Part shown: positions 11,080-21,235 of the stretch, piece after piece
How positions within the stretch are numbered: position 1 is the first letter of the stretch
Layout: each line of letters starts with the position of its first letter
Assembly: GCA_026120035.1 (NCBI GenBank)
Contig: JALRME010000002.1
Coordinates: forward strand, 1,612,001 to 1,676,000
Source of the DNA: Coleophoma eucalyptorum
Taxonomy: Eukaryota > Ascomycota > Leotiomycetes > Helotiales > Dermateaceae
Length of the DNA stretch: 64,000 nt
Reading direction: 5' to 3'
Position numbers and translations under genes: made by a program
Notes under the pieces: generated by a model
Database searches by the model: none
Seen by the model: only the letters and a program-made list of their open reading frames with translations
What the model was told of the DNA's origin: nothing

Positions 11080-13210
11080 GCTGACTCAGGGTCATGACAC
11101 CGAGGCGGATAACAGAAGAACAACTCTCAAGGGAAACTCATCTTCGGCCATATCGCTGCCAGATCGCTAACTGAGAATCCTATTCGCCAGAAGAATCTCG
11201 GGCAGAAATGCACGGACGTATTTGCGAGGGGCATCAAGAGAATATGTGCATTTAAAACATTGCCCCTCAAGAGCCCGTTAAGAAAGGCATCAATGAGGCC
11301 GACTTGGCATTGTGTATTCGTTGATGAAAACAGAAGATACCCAAGACAATGATTATTTTATTACCAGAGGCCTCAATAAGACAAGATGCATTCAAACACA
11401 TTGGCAAAGAGGATGCAATAGCCCCTCTTCTAAATTCTCTCGCAAGGCATTTCAACGTTCTTGGCTCATACATCTTGGCAGATAGATGGCCATGAGCCCC
11501 AAGAAATGGGGAAGGACGGCAGGAGTCAAGAATGCTTAATGGAAAAGCTTGCCTCCTCTTGTCGTCCGGTCACTGACATGACAGGCCATTTTCTTTTTCA
11601 AAAGTAGGTATTGTGCGAGCAAGAGTACAAGCTAAACATTCTTCACAATCGTACACTTAAATTAAATGGATGCAGTATTCTTAGTTAATCTTTGCTGCCT
11701 ACATGACGAAGTCCTGCAGGCGAGATTCTGGGGTAAAGTAGGAGTGGAGAAGATGCCTCAAGGAAAGGGCCTTTTATGGAACAGATCTGTAAATTACTGT
11801 CGTTTATGTAATGAGAAATGGTTGAAGAGGAAGAAGTACTTTGCACGAGGCCAATGGCCAAGTGTAACAGCAAACCAAGAGAAACGCTGCTTAGTGGACA
11901 AGTGTTTTAATTCTCGCTTTCGATTACCTCCGCCTCATTAACTGCAATTAGAATAACCCTCGCAGTAATTCTCCGCGGACGGTGAAAACGAGTGCGACCT
12001 GAAGATCGCAAGAAGCCGGAGAAAAGTAAAACAGGTACCGGGTGAGAGGGCGCCAGAATGACCGATAAAACAACCAGAACAGAAAGGAAGGCGAAAAGGA
12101 AAACCGGAGGTAAACCATTCAAATCTCCCTCCCTCTCCCAGGTAAGCCTTCACTTGGCAATGCCTTCGCCGTCTCAGGATGAAGGTCCGTGGCTGCTTTC
12201 CTCTTTTCCATTCTAGCCATTCCCAGGTCTCGAGGTCGGGAGGTTTCAAAACGTCCCGTCGTGTGCTATGGTTTTCGATTTGGCTCGGCCCTTCCGTCGC
12301 TTAATTTTTTTCTCGGTGGCCTCTTTTTGGTTGGTGTGGTGCGGGTGCGGTTGTTTGTCAAAGTAAAGTGGTAGGCTGGTAGGAAGGACGGGAGGCGAGG
12401 GGCGAGCGACCTGCCGAGAAGGGGGAGTGGGGCCCAAAGGACAGAACGGGAGGAGGGTGGGGATTGCAATGCTTCCCCCCCTTGTCTACTGTGGGTGAAA
12501 GAGAGAATGGATATTCACGGACTTGCGTACAAAGGCGCTTAGACAGAGTTTGGTAGAAACGGCTTGGCACTGCTGGTTCCCGTGGGGGGAGACGTATGAG
12601 GCAGCGTCGCCTAAGCATGCCATTCATGCATGCCTTCACTGACGCAGAGTCATAATTCGAGAGCCCTACAGATTACCTGCAGGAGTAACTCCTCTGCTTT
12701 GCAGGATGGCAAAGGAGGAAGCTTTAGGGCTGCAATTCCGTGGACCTTCCCAAACTCAAATTATTCTTCTAGTCCTTGTAATGCAGGCGGTGGCCGTTTC
12801 TGACTTCTCTGAAGTGTTCTCGGGCCCGAACTCTTTTTTGGGAAGTGCTGAAGTCCCTGTGCACTGCCTTTACCTTTGTTGGGCATTATTACGTGATACC
12901 ATGATTCTGGGTGTCTTGCTGTTTATGCGTGAAAACCGTGTCAAAACATATCTGCGCCCCATGCGAATCAATTTTGCACATAACAAGAGGAATTTTGATA
13001 TGTTGGGCATCTGTGTTCTTCTAAGATTTATTTCTATGGAAGTTTTACTGATCTTGAAGTCCGCTCTGCGGCAATATGGCCATGGGTGGCACCCAGAAGA
13101 AAAAACCAAAAAGCAAAAGCAACGCCCAATTAGTCCCATTTCAACCTCTTAAGCACAGATTGTGAACAATAAATGACAACGGTAGGATTACATAGATTTG
13201 ATATTATAGC
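11080..13210. other. Long intergenic stretch, no supported gene
   Basis: About 2.1 kb. Several open frames of 60-148 codons occur, the longest at 12706-13152, but none shows a domain, convincing splice partners or codon pattern like the neighbours. Around 12360-12480 the plus strand is G-rich with short homopolymer runs. It lies between the 3' ends of two convergent genes and has no required promoter role. Confidence 0.5.
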
Positions 13211-14368
13211 TTAGTCCTCCTCATCAGCAACCTTGGTCTCGACAAAGGTCAAAGTAAGCCCTTGTCCGTCGTTGACATTCAAGTTGACACCGTCAATGCC
13301 AGAGCTGGGCGCACGTCTTTGCATCTTGGATGAACGCTTGGCAACAGCACCTTGAGAGACTGGAAAAGACCCAAATTTAGTTATTGCCTGTATCTTTAGG
13401 GAGAGGACTACTCACCACCTGCAGAAACTCCTCCACGGATGTACATGGTAGTGACAGTGGTCTTCATCTCAGCTCGCTTCTCTGATCGCTTCTCATCATC
13501 GTATTGGAAAGCCTCTCCGGTGGAACGCTCCTCAATCTCGTTTCCCTCAGCATCGTAAGTGAATGGCTCGACGCGCTTCTCGATCTCGTTTCCCTCAGCA
13601 TCGTAGGTGAATGGCTCAGCGCGCTCCTCAATCTCGTTTCCCTCAGCATCATAAGTGAATGGCTCGGCGCGCTTGGCAGCCTTGGTAGTTCCGCTGAAAT
13701 TTGTCAGTTAAGGTACTTGGAGGTAGTGGGGGGTTTACATACGAAGTGACACCACCGGCCTTTTGAGTGATACCAACACCAGATCCACCCTCTCCGGTTC
13801 CAAGTTGAACCTCTGGGGAGGTTCTCAAAGCAGCAGCAGCGTATTGGAGAGCGCGGTCGAAGCCGGACAAATCACGCTTGGCAGCTTTCTCGGACTTGGT
13901 GAGTGGCACAATTCGAGGGGCGATCTCCTTGCCCATACCCTGAAGAGCAGTGATCTGGGTCTCCTGGGTAGCGGCTGGAGCAGCTGATGCTGCAGCAGGG
14001 GCAGCAGAAGCGGCTGGAGCAGCTAGACAACGTTAGACTCGCTCCTTTGTTGCCGACGAGTACTTTGACTAACCAGTATCAGGAGCACCAGCTGCCTTTG
14101 CTGCGGCGCCACTGACGGCAGCACCCTCCAACGCGTTCATCAGACCAGTGACATCTGCCTTTCCTCCGAATGAAATTTCACCATCACCGACTACCAAGGC
14201 TGGGGAATCTGTGTATGCGGGTCAGAAACATTCTTCATCACCACCGTGGGAGGCTGAGCTTTTGCTGAGGCTCTTGGGGTCTGAGGACTTACAAGCACCA
14301 AGATTGATGTTCAAAGGAACTGCGGAAACACCCGCGGCGAAGGCCAATAGGATGGAGACTTGAACCAT
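13211..14368 (-). CDS. Secreted Ala-rich protein with three 16-residue tandem repeats and Lys-Arg (Kex2-like) sites
   Basis: Five exons: 14293-14368, 14074-14208, 13743-14022, 13416-13693 and 13211-13359, giving 305 residues. All four introns have GT..AG ends and keep the frame. A signal peptide (MVQVSILLAFAAGVSA) is followed by an acidic/Ala-rich region with an AAPAASAAPAAASAAPAA tract. Exon 4 encodes AEPFTYDAEGNEIEER, AEPFTYDAEGNEIEKR and VEPFTYDAEGNEIEER in tandem, then a shorter relative STGEAFQYDDEKR. Lys-Arg precedes repeat 1, ends repeat 2, ends the short unit and occurs again in SEKR, in AVAKR and, well before the repeats, in EKAAKR. This layout resembles Kex2-processed repeat proteins, some of which are precursors of fungal ribosomal peptides. 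No modifying enzyme (UstYa/DUF3328, tyrosinase) is encoded in the window. It could instead be an unprocessed wall or effector protein. I do not recognise a named family. Confidence 0.8.
13486..13668 (-). repeat. Tandem 48-base coding repeat (three full units and a diverged 39-base unit)
   Basis: Units are 13621-13668, 13573-13620 and 13525-13572, followed by a diverged unit at 13486-13524. The three full units differ at only a few positions, mostly third codon positions, plus the changes that turn Glu into Lys and Ala into Val. They encode the 16-residue repeat of the secreted protein. Confidence 0.95.
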
Positions 14369-15683
14369 GATGACTGATTTTAGGTAGTGAAAAGGTTAGA
14401 GAAAGTTAGAATGAATGGATACAAAGAGTCCGATAAATCCCGATCAAGGCCTCAAGCTTCTTGGAAAAGGGTGGAGAATGAAGTGAATAGAGCACAGCTG
14501 ATTGAGAAGATTGGAGGAGCATGGCCTACCAAGTCTTATAAGAAAGTCTTGAGGCTGGGCCCCAAGAACAAGAAGCATAAGCGAGCATACTAATTTTGCT
14601 GCACGGTCTGGCTCGTCCCCATGAACTGGCAGCTAGAATGGTCCTTACTGGAAGGAACGTTCAGCAAGTCAGGAGCAGAAGCGAAGAACAAGTTGTTAGA
14701 GAAATGCCAATGTTTCAACTGATGCCAAGTGACACGATGGCGAGAAAGGCGAGCTGGGCGGCGAGGGCCAGCTCAGAGCCTCAGCAGGTTCCGCACTGTT
14801 GGTGTGCTGCTACAGGCCGACGGACAATTCTTGGCTACAGAGGCGAAGACGTTGCGACGTTTTGAGTGAGTGGCAGCGCCGCCCATGGCCACCTTGGTAC
14901 TGCCAAGCAGACCGCCCAGTGAGCTTGAGTCTGAGTTGCGAGACCCTGCCAAACCTTGGCTCTGCATTAAGCGACGTCTGAGAGGCCTCAGAGGCCTCAG
15001 CGCGAGGCTCAATAGGCCGGTATTTATGGAACTACCATGGTCTTTTGCCCCCGTCTGGATCTCTGCTATGCTTAATCATGTGCTGGAGAGGGACGAGATG
15101 CTGCTCCACTCCGGTGTGGAAGGCCCCGTTCGTCGCCAACTAAGATACTTGGCCGTCAACCACCCACCTACCACAGCTTGGCTGTTGTGCGTCGAAACGA
15201 ACTTTGAGGAGGAGCCCTTTGTCTGGGGATTGTCTCAGGGATCATGGAAGAACTTATTGGCAACTCGAAAGCTTGGTGTGGGCACGTATTGCTGTCCAAG
15301 AACGAGGGGAATCTTATTTTCAATGCCAATCTGGAGAAGAGGCCTCGGAGACACTGCTAAGCAGGCCCTCTGCAAAGCGATCTGGCTAAGTGTGGGGAAG
15401 ATCTGCTATGGGGACGCTGGATTATGCGTGAAAAGCAGAGATGCCAATTGCCAATGCCTTGTCTGCGGAGAAGACAGCTCTTGGTTTTGCCGTTGGATAT
15501 TGGCAACGACTTGAGGAAGCTGGTCGTGTATACAAGCATCTTTCTCGGAACGGCCATATCATCCTCCGTGCAAACACACTTCACATGCACGTGTTTCTGA
15601 ACCACGTGCTGATAATTCAACGATAAGCAGCTCCTCTCGTCGTCACATTGGAGGTGTATTTCAAAGCAAAGAACTCAGTGTCA
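14369..15683. other. Divergent promoter region between the repeat protein and glyoxalase II
   Basis: About 1.3 kb with both promoters. A 214-codon open frame at 14870-15514 has no recognisable domain and uneven composition, so it is not called. GAGGCCTCA occurs twice in direct succession at 14982-14999, each unit an eight-base palindrome. Confidence 0.5.
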
Positions 15684-17167
15684 ATGCCCTTCTCAGCACT
15701 CTCCAGGCCACTTCTCAGACGCCCTGTTCGATCTTTGACCTCAACCGTAAGTAAATGTGCAACATATACCTCATACAGCTGTGTTTACATTGCCAAGCTT
15801 ACCTGTTCCCTAGCTGCCAGTTCCTGCCCTCGGTCGAACAATGCATATCCAATCGATTCCTATGTGTAAGCCACCAGATTTTTGGCCAAGTGCTCCCCTC
15901 GTTTTCTTTCGTGAAATGCATTAACCTCTCCTTGATTCTAGGGACGGGGAGTAGTGATAACTACGCATATCTTGTGGTAGACGATAAAACCAAGGATGCA
16001 GTGATCATTGATCCTGCCAATCCTGTTGAGTACGTCGGCCTCGGCACGATAAAACCTCGCTATTAGTTTGAGATCTAATCTTGGTGCAGGGTTGCGCCGG
16101 TTTTGAAGGCACAGATCAAGGAAGGCAAGATTAACTTGACAGCTATTGTCAATACCCACCAGTAGATCCTAGACCACATTCCCACGTGTTGGCGTTTCTA
16201 ACGGATTTCCAGTCATTGGGATCATGCTGGAGGCAACGAGAAAATGGTAAGCCAGTATTCTCTTCCAGCGGTTTCCAAGGTTCTTTGAAGCTGACTCTAT
16301 TCTTGTAGTTGAGTGAGTTTATGACTGAGAAACTCAATATCATCGGGGGAAAGGACTGTGACAAAGTCCAGAAGACGCCAGCAAATGGTCAAGGATTCAG
16401 TATTGGCGATATCAAAGTGACTGCACTTTACACTCCCTGCCATACTCAAGACAGTATATGCTGGTTGATGGAAGACAGCACTGGGAAAGCTATCTTTACC
16501 GGCGACACGCTGTTTCATGGAGGTAAGATCTTGTACACATTCAGAATGTATGACAATAGAGGCTGATGATCTTCTTTTAGGCTGCGGCAGGTTCTTCGAA
16601 GGTTCCGCGGAGGAGATGCATACAGCCCTGAACAAGACTCTTGCAGCCGTGCCTGATGAGACCGTAGTATACGTAAGTGATTACCAGTAGTGGTTATCAT
16701 AGATGCTTATGAATAAATAGCCTGGCCACGAGTATACAAAGGCCAATGTGAAGTTTGGTATTTCGGTGCTTCAGAGCGAGGCAGTTAAGAATCTACAAGC
16801 TTTCGCCGAGAACAACAAAGAAACACAAGGAAAATTCACAATTGGAGACGAGAAGGTATGTCCATTTTCCTTGTTCAATTCTAACACACCAGACTTACTA
16901 ACTCACGATATAGAAACATAACGTGTTCATGAGAGTTGATGTAAGTCCTTGCAAGAGCTGCTACAAAAGATGTTTCTTGAGGCTAACCACGTCTCATAAG
17001 GATCCTGAGTTACAAAAAGCAACTGGCAAGACAGATCCCGTAGAGGTGATGGCCAAACTTCGGGAGATGAAGAATAACTTCAAGTGAGTAAGTATTGTAG
17101 AGATTTCTTACTCATTTTCTGGCACTAACCATTCCAAAGACCACCAGCCTCCGAAGCAAAATTATGA
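15684..17167 (+). CDS. GLO2: Glyoxalase II (hydroxyacylglutathione hydrolase) with predicted mitochondrial presequence and C-terminal AKL
   Basis: Eleven exons: 15684-15746, 15814-15865, 15942-16029, 16090-16161, 16213-16246, 16309-16522, 16581-16672, 16721-16855, 16914-16940, 17001-17083 and 17140-17167, giving 295 residues. It hydrolyses S-lactoylglutathione to lactate and glutathione, the second step of methylglyoxal removal. The metallo-beta-lactamase motif THHHWDH is at residues 90-96; TPCHTQDS, GDTLFHGGCGRFFEG and PGHEYT give the other metal ligands. The first 30 residues are basic and Ser-rich like a mitochondrial presequence, and an internal ATG at 15841 (MHIQSIPMW) begins the conserved domain. 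The last intron (17084-17139; GTGAGT donor, ACTAAC branch) puts AKL at the end, a peroxisomal PTS1-type tripeptide; if retained, translation stops after NNFK. Confidence 0.92.
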
Positions 17168-17399
17168 GAAACTAAAGTTATCGTTATGAATGTACCAAAA
17201 GCAATCCAAACGCATCATTCGTACCTCTTCCGTGTCCCCCAGAGATATGATGTCATTGTTTGTCAGGTGCTTCTTGCATAGTCATGGGAAGCACTTTATA
17301 TTCCTGAAGTCTTTCCCGTTCATACTTAACTAGAATACTTGCATGAAATAAGATTTGAGCAAACATCTCTCCACGACGGCAAACTACCAACATACTAAA

Positions 17400-18335
17400 A
17401 TGGCAGCGCCTCAGGAAGTGTGCACTCATGGTGCAGCAGGCCCCCCAACAACAACCAAAGACAAGGTTCTAGAGACTGGCGCAGGAGTATCACAGTCCTT
17501 CCAGCCCATCAAAGCCGTCTGCGCCCATTTGAATGCCTTTCACGTCTATGCTTCTGATACCTCGCGTTCTGTTGAGGCGAATCACTATTGCACTCACTTG
17601 AGCGCTGACGTAATGCCCCTTGTCTCCTACCACCGGCTCCTTGAAAAACATTTTATCTACAATGATCATACTGATGTAGGATATGCAGGTTAGACAATGC
17701 CTCATCTACGACACGCCCACCAACCCCGCACGCCTCATTGGCGTGGAATATATGATAACCCGCAAGCTCTACGAGGATCTCCCAGAAGATGAACGCAAAC
17801 TGTGGCACTCCCACGACTACGAGGTACGGAGTATCTAGCCCTTGAACAGCACAGTGAATAAACGAGCGAAACTAACTCTCCATTGCCTCTTCTCTCTTAA
17901 GGTCAGAAGCGGAATGTTGATCATGCCCAACCCGACCATCCCAGGCGCAGTCTGGGAAGTCGCCGAGACCGAGGAGATGAAGGAGGTGGTGGGCTTGTAC
18001 GGGAAGACGTATCACTTCTGGCAGGTTGACCGAGGTGATACTTTGCCTCTGGGTCCACCGCAGCTGATGATGAGCTTCACGCAGGATTCACAGGTGAGTT
18101 TGACAGACTTCTGTGTACTTTTCTGCTCCCTGTTGGGTTTTCTCAAGGGAGTAAACGCTGTGGTTTAGTTTTATCAAGAAGTGATGACAATTGTTGACGA
18201 GTCCCTTAGGTTCCTTGGGAGAAGGTTAAGGATAGAGATGAGAGGTATGGTGTCAGTACCGAGCAGAAGAAAGAGAAGAGAATAGGCATTGAAGGCGTTG
18301 AAATTCATAAAGATGCTGATGGGTGCTGGAAGTGA
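17400..18335 (+). CDS. OBAP/DUF1264 family protein (oil body-associated protein homologue)
   Basis: Exons 17400-17609, 17689-17823, 17902-18093 and 18210-18335 give 220 residues. Family hallmarks include [60 protein letters not shown] and [14 protein letters not shown]. In plants the family is linked to oil bodies; in fungi its role is not established, so no reaction is assigned. There is no signal peptide or membrane segment. All splice joins are phase 0. It lies 230 bases after the glyoxalase II gene in the same direction. Confidence 0.88.
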
Positions 18336-19379
18336 AGCACAACGGCGTTTATGGTTCACTCTGGAGAACTTATATGAGTTCATCCATTTTGATGTGAATT
18401 CACAATACTGAGTGAGGGAAGGTTTCTCAAAATACTCTGGTTGAAGAGGCAACAGTTTTCGAGCAGTGTCCAAGCAACAGCACAGTAGCCAGTATACATA
18501 CACGCATGTCACGATTCATGAAAAGGATGTATGTATGCAAGAAAGATATGAAGTGATCTGATTATGGTTTATAGCTAGCCATTTATCCTACTAATGAAGG
18601 AATGTCTCCAACAGGCACCAAGACGCCGAACTCGACAAGGAGAACAGCAGAGAGGATACCCAAAGGAAGGTCTCGAAGAATCAAAATCGTGACCTGGTTT
18701 TCAATCTTGCTCTAACGTCCACACTCGCTCTCGGTAGAAAAATATGAGGCGGGCTCTAGCGTTTTTTAAATTTAGAGCTGGTTTTTGGGGGATAAAGGGA
18801 GGTAAAGGAAAAGAAGCTTTCGCATATCCACGCACTGCTCTGTAAGAAGCAGCTATACCTACCGAGCAGAACACCATGAGATGGCAGCTACCAGCACTGG
18901 TACTTCTCATCTCAAATGGACTGTCGCCAAGCACAATGCTATGACGAAATCCATGAGTCCGCACCTGCTGGTCTTGGGCTCAGACTACTCATCTTGCAAT
19001 GCAGGAGCTTAGTGATGTTTGCGGCGCATGGCTGGAGGAGATAATCGGCCATTGACCTGACCATGCGTGCAGTGCAGGTGGTGACGACTGTGATCCTCTT
19101 TGTCTCTGATGACAGAAGCCAAACCAATGAAGATTCTTACTTGGAAGAGTTGTAGCGAAAGAGAAGGATTGCGAAAGATCCGAAATTTTCTATAAAGAAA
19201 TCGAGCCTCACCGCCCTGCGCTAAACCTCGGCTGAACTAGCGCAGACTAGCGTTCTGCCAATCAAAGGCCCCAAGCTGCAGAAGATCGTCATAAACACCA
19301 GGAGACTTTCTCAGCCTCATCGCGATAAACAACGACGCACCTGTGCTACTGCGTTTGGGTGCGCAAAGCAGTTTTCACC
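18336..19379. other. Intergenic: 3' trailer of the OBAP gene and promoter of the EF-hand gene
   Basis: About 1 kb with no supported gene. The final 200 bases should hold the promoter of the EF-hand gene. Short open frames on the minus strand have no features. Confidence 0.55.
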
Positions 19380-20126
19380 ATGGTTAGTACCTCGCCCTGT
19401 CAAAACATCTGAAAGCCCAGTCAGGAACTTCCAGAATGAATTGTGCGCTGACGGGAGTTATCTTTGACGGCAGCCTGCGAAACGCCGGGCCCCTGCCCAA
19501 GCAGAGCCAGCAGGAGGAGCCGCGCCCAAGACACGACAGTCGAAATTGGCCAAAGAGCACAATATCACGGCCGCAGAGGAGATTGAGATCAAAGAGGCGT
19601 TCAGTCTCTTTTCGGCGCCGAAGTCTGGAGAGAAAGAAGGCGTCATTCCTATCGGGGATGTGAGGCGTGCGATGATGTATGTACTTTTCTGCTTTGTCTG
19701 TCACCCCACCTGGAAATATCAAATCCTGACACGTTTGTTTCCGTGCTTAGAGCGCTAGGTATACCACCTACTCCCGAAGAGCTCGCCGAATTTGTCTCGA
19801 TTCTTGACCCAGACGATGAAGGATTCGCAATTTATTCTTCCTTCGTGGCAATTTGCGCTTTGAAGTTCCATTCTAGAACACGGACTTCCGACTCACATAA
19901 TGAGGAGGTAGATGAAGCCTTTGCACTATTCACGAGCAATGCCGCTGGCGAGGGAAAGATCACATTAGCTTGCCTAAAAAGGGTTGCTGCACAATTGAAG
20001 GAGGATGTCGACGAGGACCTTTTACGAGATATGATCCTGGAGGCTAATGGAGGCGCTGGTGTCGGGAAAGGTGTGGAAAGAGGCGATTTCGAAGGGGTAA
20101 TGAGAAGGGCTGGAGTTTGGCGGTAA
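19380..20126 (+). CDS. EF-hand protein of the calmodulin/centrin superfamily with degenerate loops
   Basis: Exons 19380-19382, 19474-19676 and 19751-20126 give 193 residues. The first coding exon is the ATG alone, followed by a GTTAGT donor. A basic, Ala/Pro-rich N terminus (PAKRRAPAQAEPAGG) leads into ITAAEEIEIKEAFSLFSAP, the usual start of a calmodulin-like lobe. Further EF-hand helices are RRAMIALGIPPTPEEL, LDPDDEGFAIYSSFVAI, EEVDEAFALFTS and DLLRDMILEANGGAG. Most loops lack the full set of calcium-binding side chains; LDPDDEGFAIY is the nearest to a loop but its spacing is poor. It may therefore be a structural light chain or centrin-like partner that binds little calcium. A named orthologue cannot be fixed. 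Confidence 0.78.
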
Positions 20127-20432
20127 ACGGGATAGGAATTGGATTGGGACAAAGAAACAAGGAAGCGGCCTGGACATAGGATACGCAAGGAAACTACGGA
20201 TTTCAGGGCGTTTGAGGGATGGGTAATCATGAAATAGCTGGCACGATTGTTTTGATATGTACCAAAATTCAAAGACGCCGATGAGTTATGCAATATATTA
20301 CAAGCTAACGAAATGACCTCTGCAAATGTCTGAATGATGGTCATAGACTAGAGAGCCATATCCCCACCAAATAACTCCTTGGTGTACGAAAAGACACCTT
20401 TCAATCCAGGGTATTATGTTGTCGTGGCCTCA
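20127..20432. other. 3'-3' intergenic region
   Basis: Lies between two convergent genes (EF-hand protein and eIF4E-like). It can only need 3' trailers. I see nothing else in it. Confidence 0.6.
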
Positions 20433-21235
20433 TCAGGCGGCTGCTGCTGGAGGTGCTTTGAAGCCAGCATGGTCGGAATGCTTCTTGTAAAAGAAGTTAT
20501 CTGGCTTCGGCTTCAGCTCGGTGGGAAGCTCTTCTAGCACTGTAGCCAAGATTGAATCGATTGATTTCTGCTTTGAAGCGTCTCGGTGCCAGATGGAAAT
20601 AAGGTGAGAGTTGAATCGAACAGAGAGACCGACACCACAAAGTTGGTCGCCTATTTCTCAATTAGCCCCTCTATGCATCATCCTATACTTTCAGCCCTCG
20701 GAAGTATTTACCGGTGTCCAAACAGCTCTGTAACTTCTCTCCTATAGCCATCAGCTGCACTCTCATCCAGAAATCTGGTCCATTGGCCTTTGGGACTCTA
20801 AATGTCCAGCTTCCTCCGTTTATGTTCCTTCGGTCTTCCCACACAGGCTGGAAGCCTTGCTTAAATAGATAGATGGATTCCCTCATCTTAATCTGATCGA
20901 CCGGGGTATTGTTGTTGTACCGCCAAAAGTCCTGGACCGACTCGATCTGGGAGCCCAGCTGTTCAAGGGTGGCAGTATAAGTGCCATCGGTGGACTTCTG
21001 CTGTTCCTTCTGTTGTCTGCCAGGCAAGGTAAGCGCTTGCACCACCCTCGGACTACATGGCTCCACGATAAGCTGCTTACCTGTCAAAATAAACATTCCA
21101 GTAATGTTGAGTCGGCAGCGGACGCATCGCCTTCAACATGTTCTTCTTGGCATCGTCTCGTTGTTCAGCTGGAGAACCAGTGTCGCTGGTGCCAGTGGAC
21201 AAGCCTCTTGTTATGAGAGATGGTCTTAACGCCAT
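20433..21235 (-). CDS. eIF4E family cap-binding protein, class II (4EHP-like)
   Basis: Exons 21081-21235, 20712-21016 and 20433-20650 give 225 residues. It should bind the mRNA 5' cap. PLPTQHYWNVYFDRQ, ESVQDFWRYNNNTP, SIYLFKQGFQPVWEDRRNINGGSWTFRVPK and GVGLSVRFNSHLISIWHRDAS match eIF4E in order. The position of the first cap-stacking tryptophan falls in YFDR, not the canonical WFD, while the second (PVWED) is kept. That pattern is typical of 4EHP (class II), which often acts as a translational repressor, rather than the main eIF4E-1. The protein ends in FKAPPAAAA. The start is the first ATG of the frame. Confidence 0.85.

Noticed and set aside
12706..13152. A 148-codon open frame with two hydrophobic stretches
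   Set aside because: Hydrophobic runs are isolated, there is no signal peptide cleavage context or family motif, and it abuts the repeat-protein 3' end. Not enough to call a gene.
13486..13668. Interpretation of the repeats as an alpha-pheromone precursor
   Set aside because: Fungal alpha-pheromone units are short with conserved Trp-Cys and Pro-Gly features and separate Kex2/Ste13 spacers. These units have no Trp or Cys and are acidic.
13504..13749. Periodic open frame on the plus strand opposite the 48-base repeats
   Set aside because: It is the antisense of the repeat; the minus-strand frame has signal peptide and consistent introns.
14870..15514. A 214-codon open frame upstream of glyoxalase II
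   Set aside because: No domain, signal or conserved block; overlaps another open frame in the same strand; Trp/Arg/Cys-rich composition typical of random translation.
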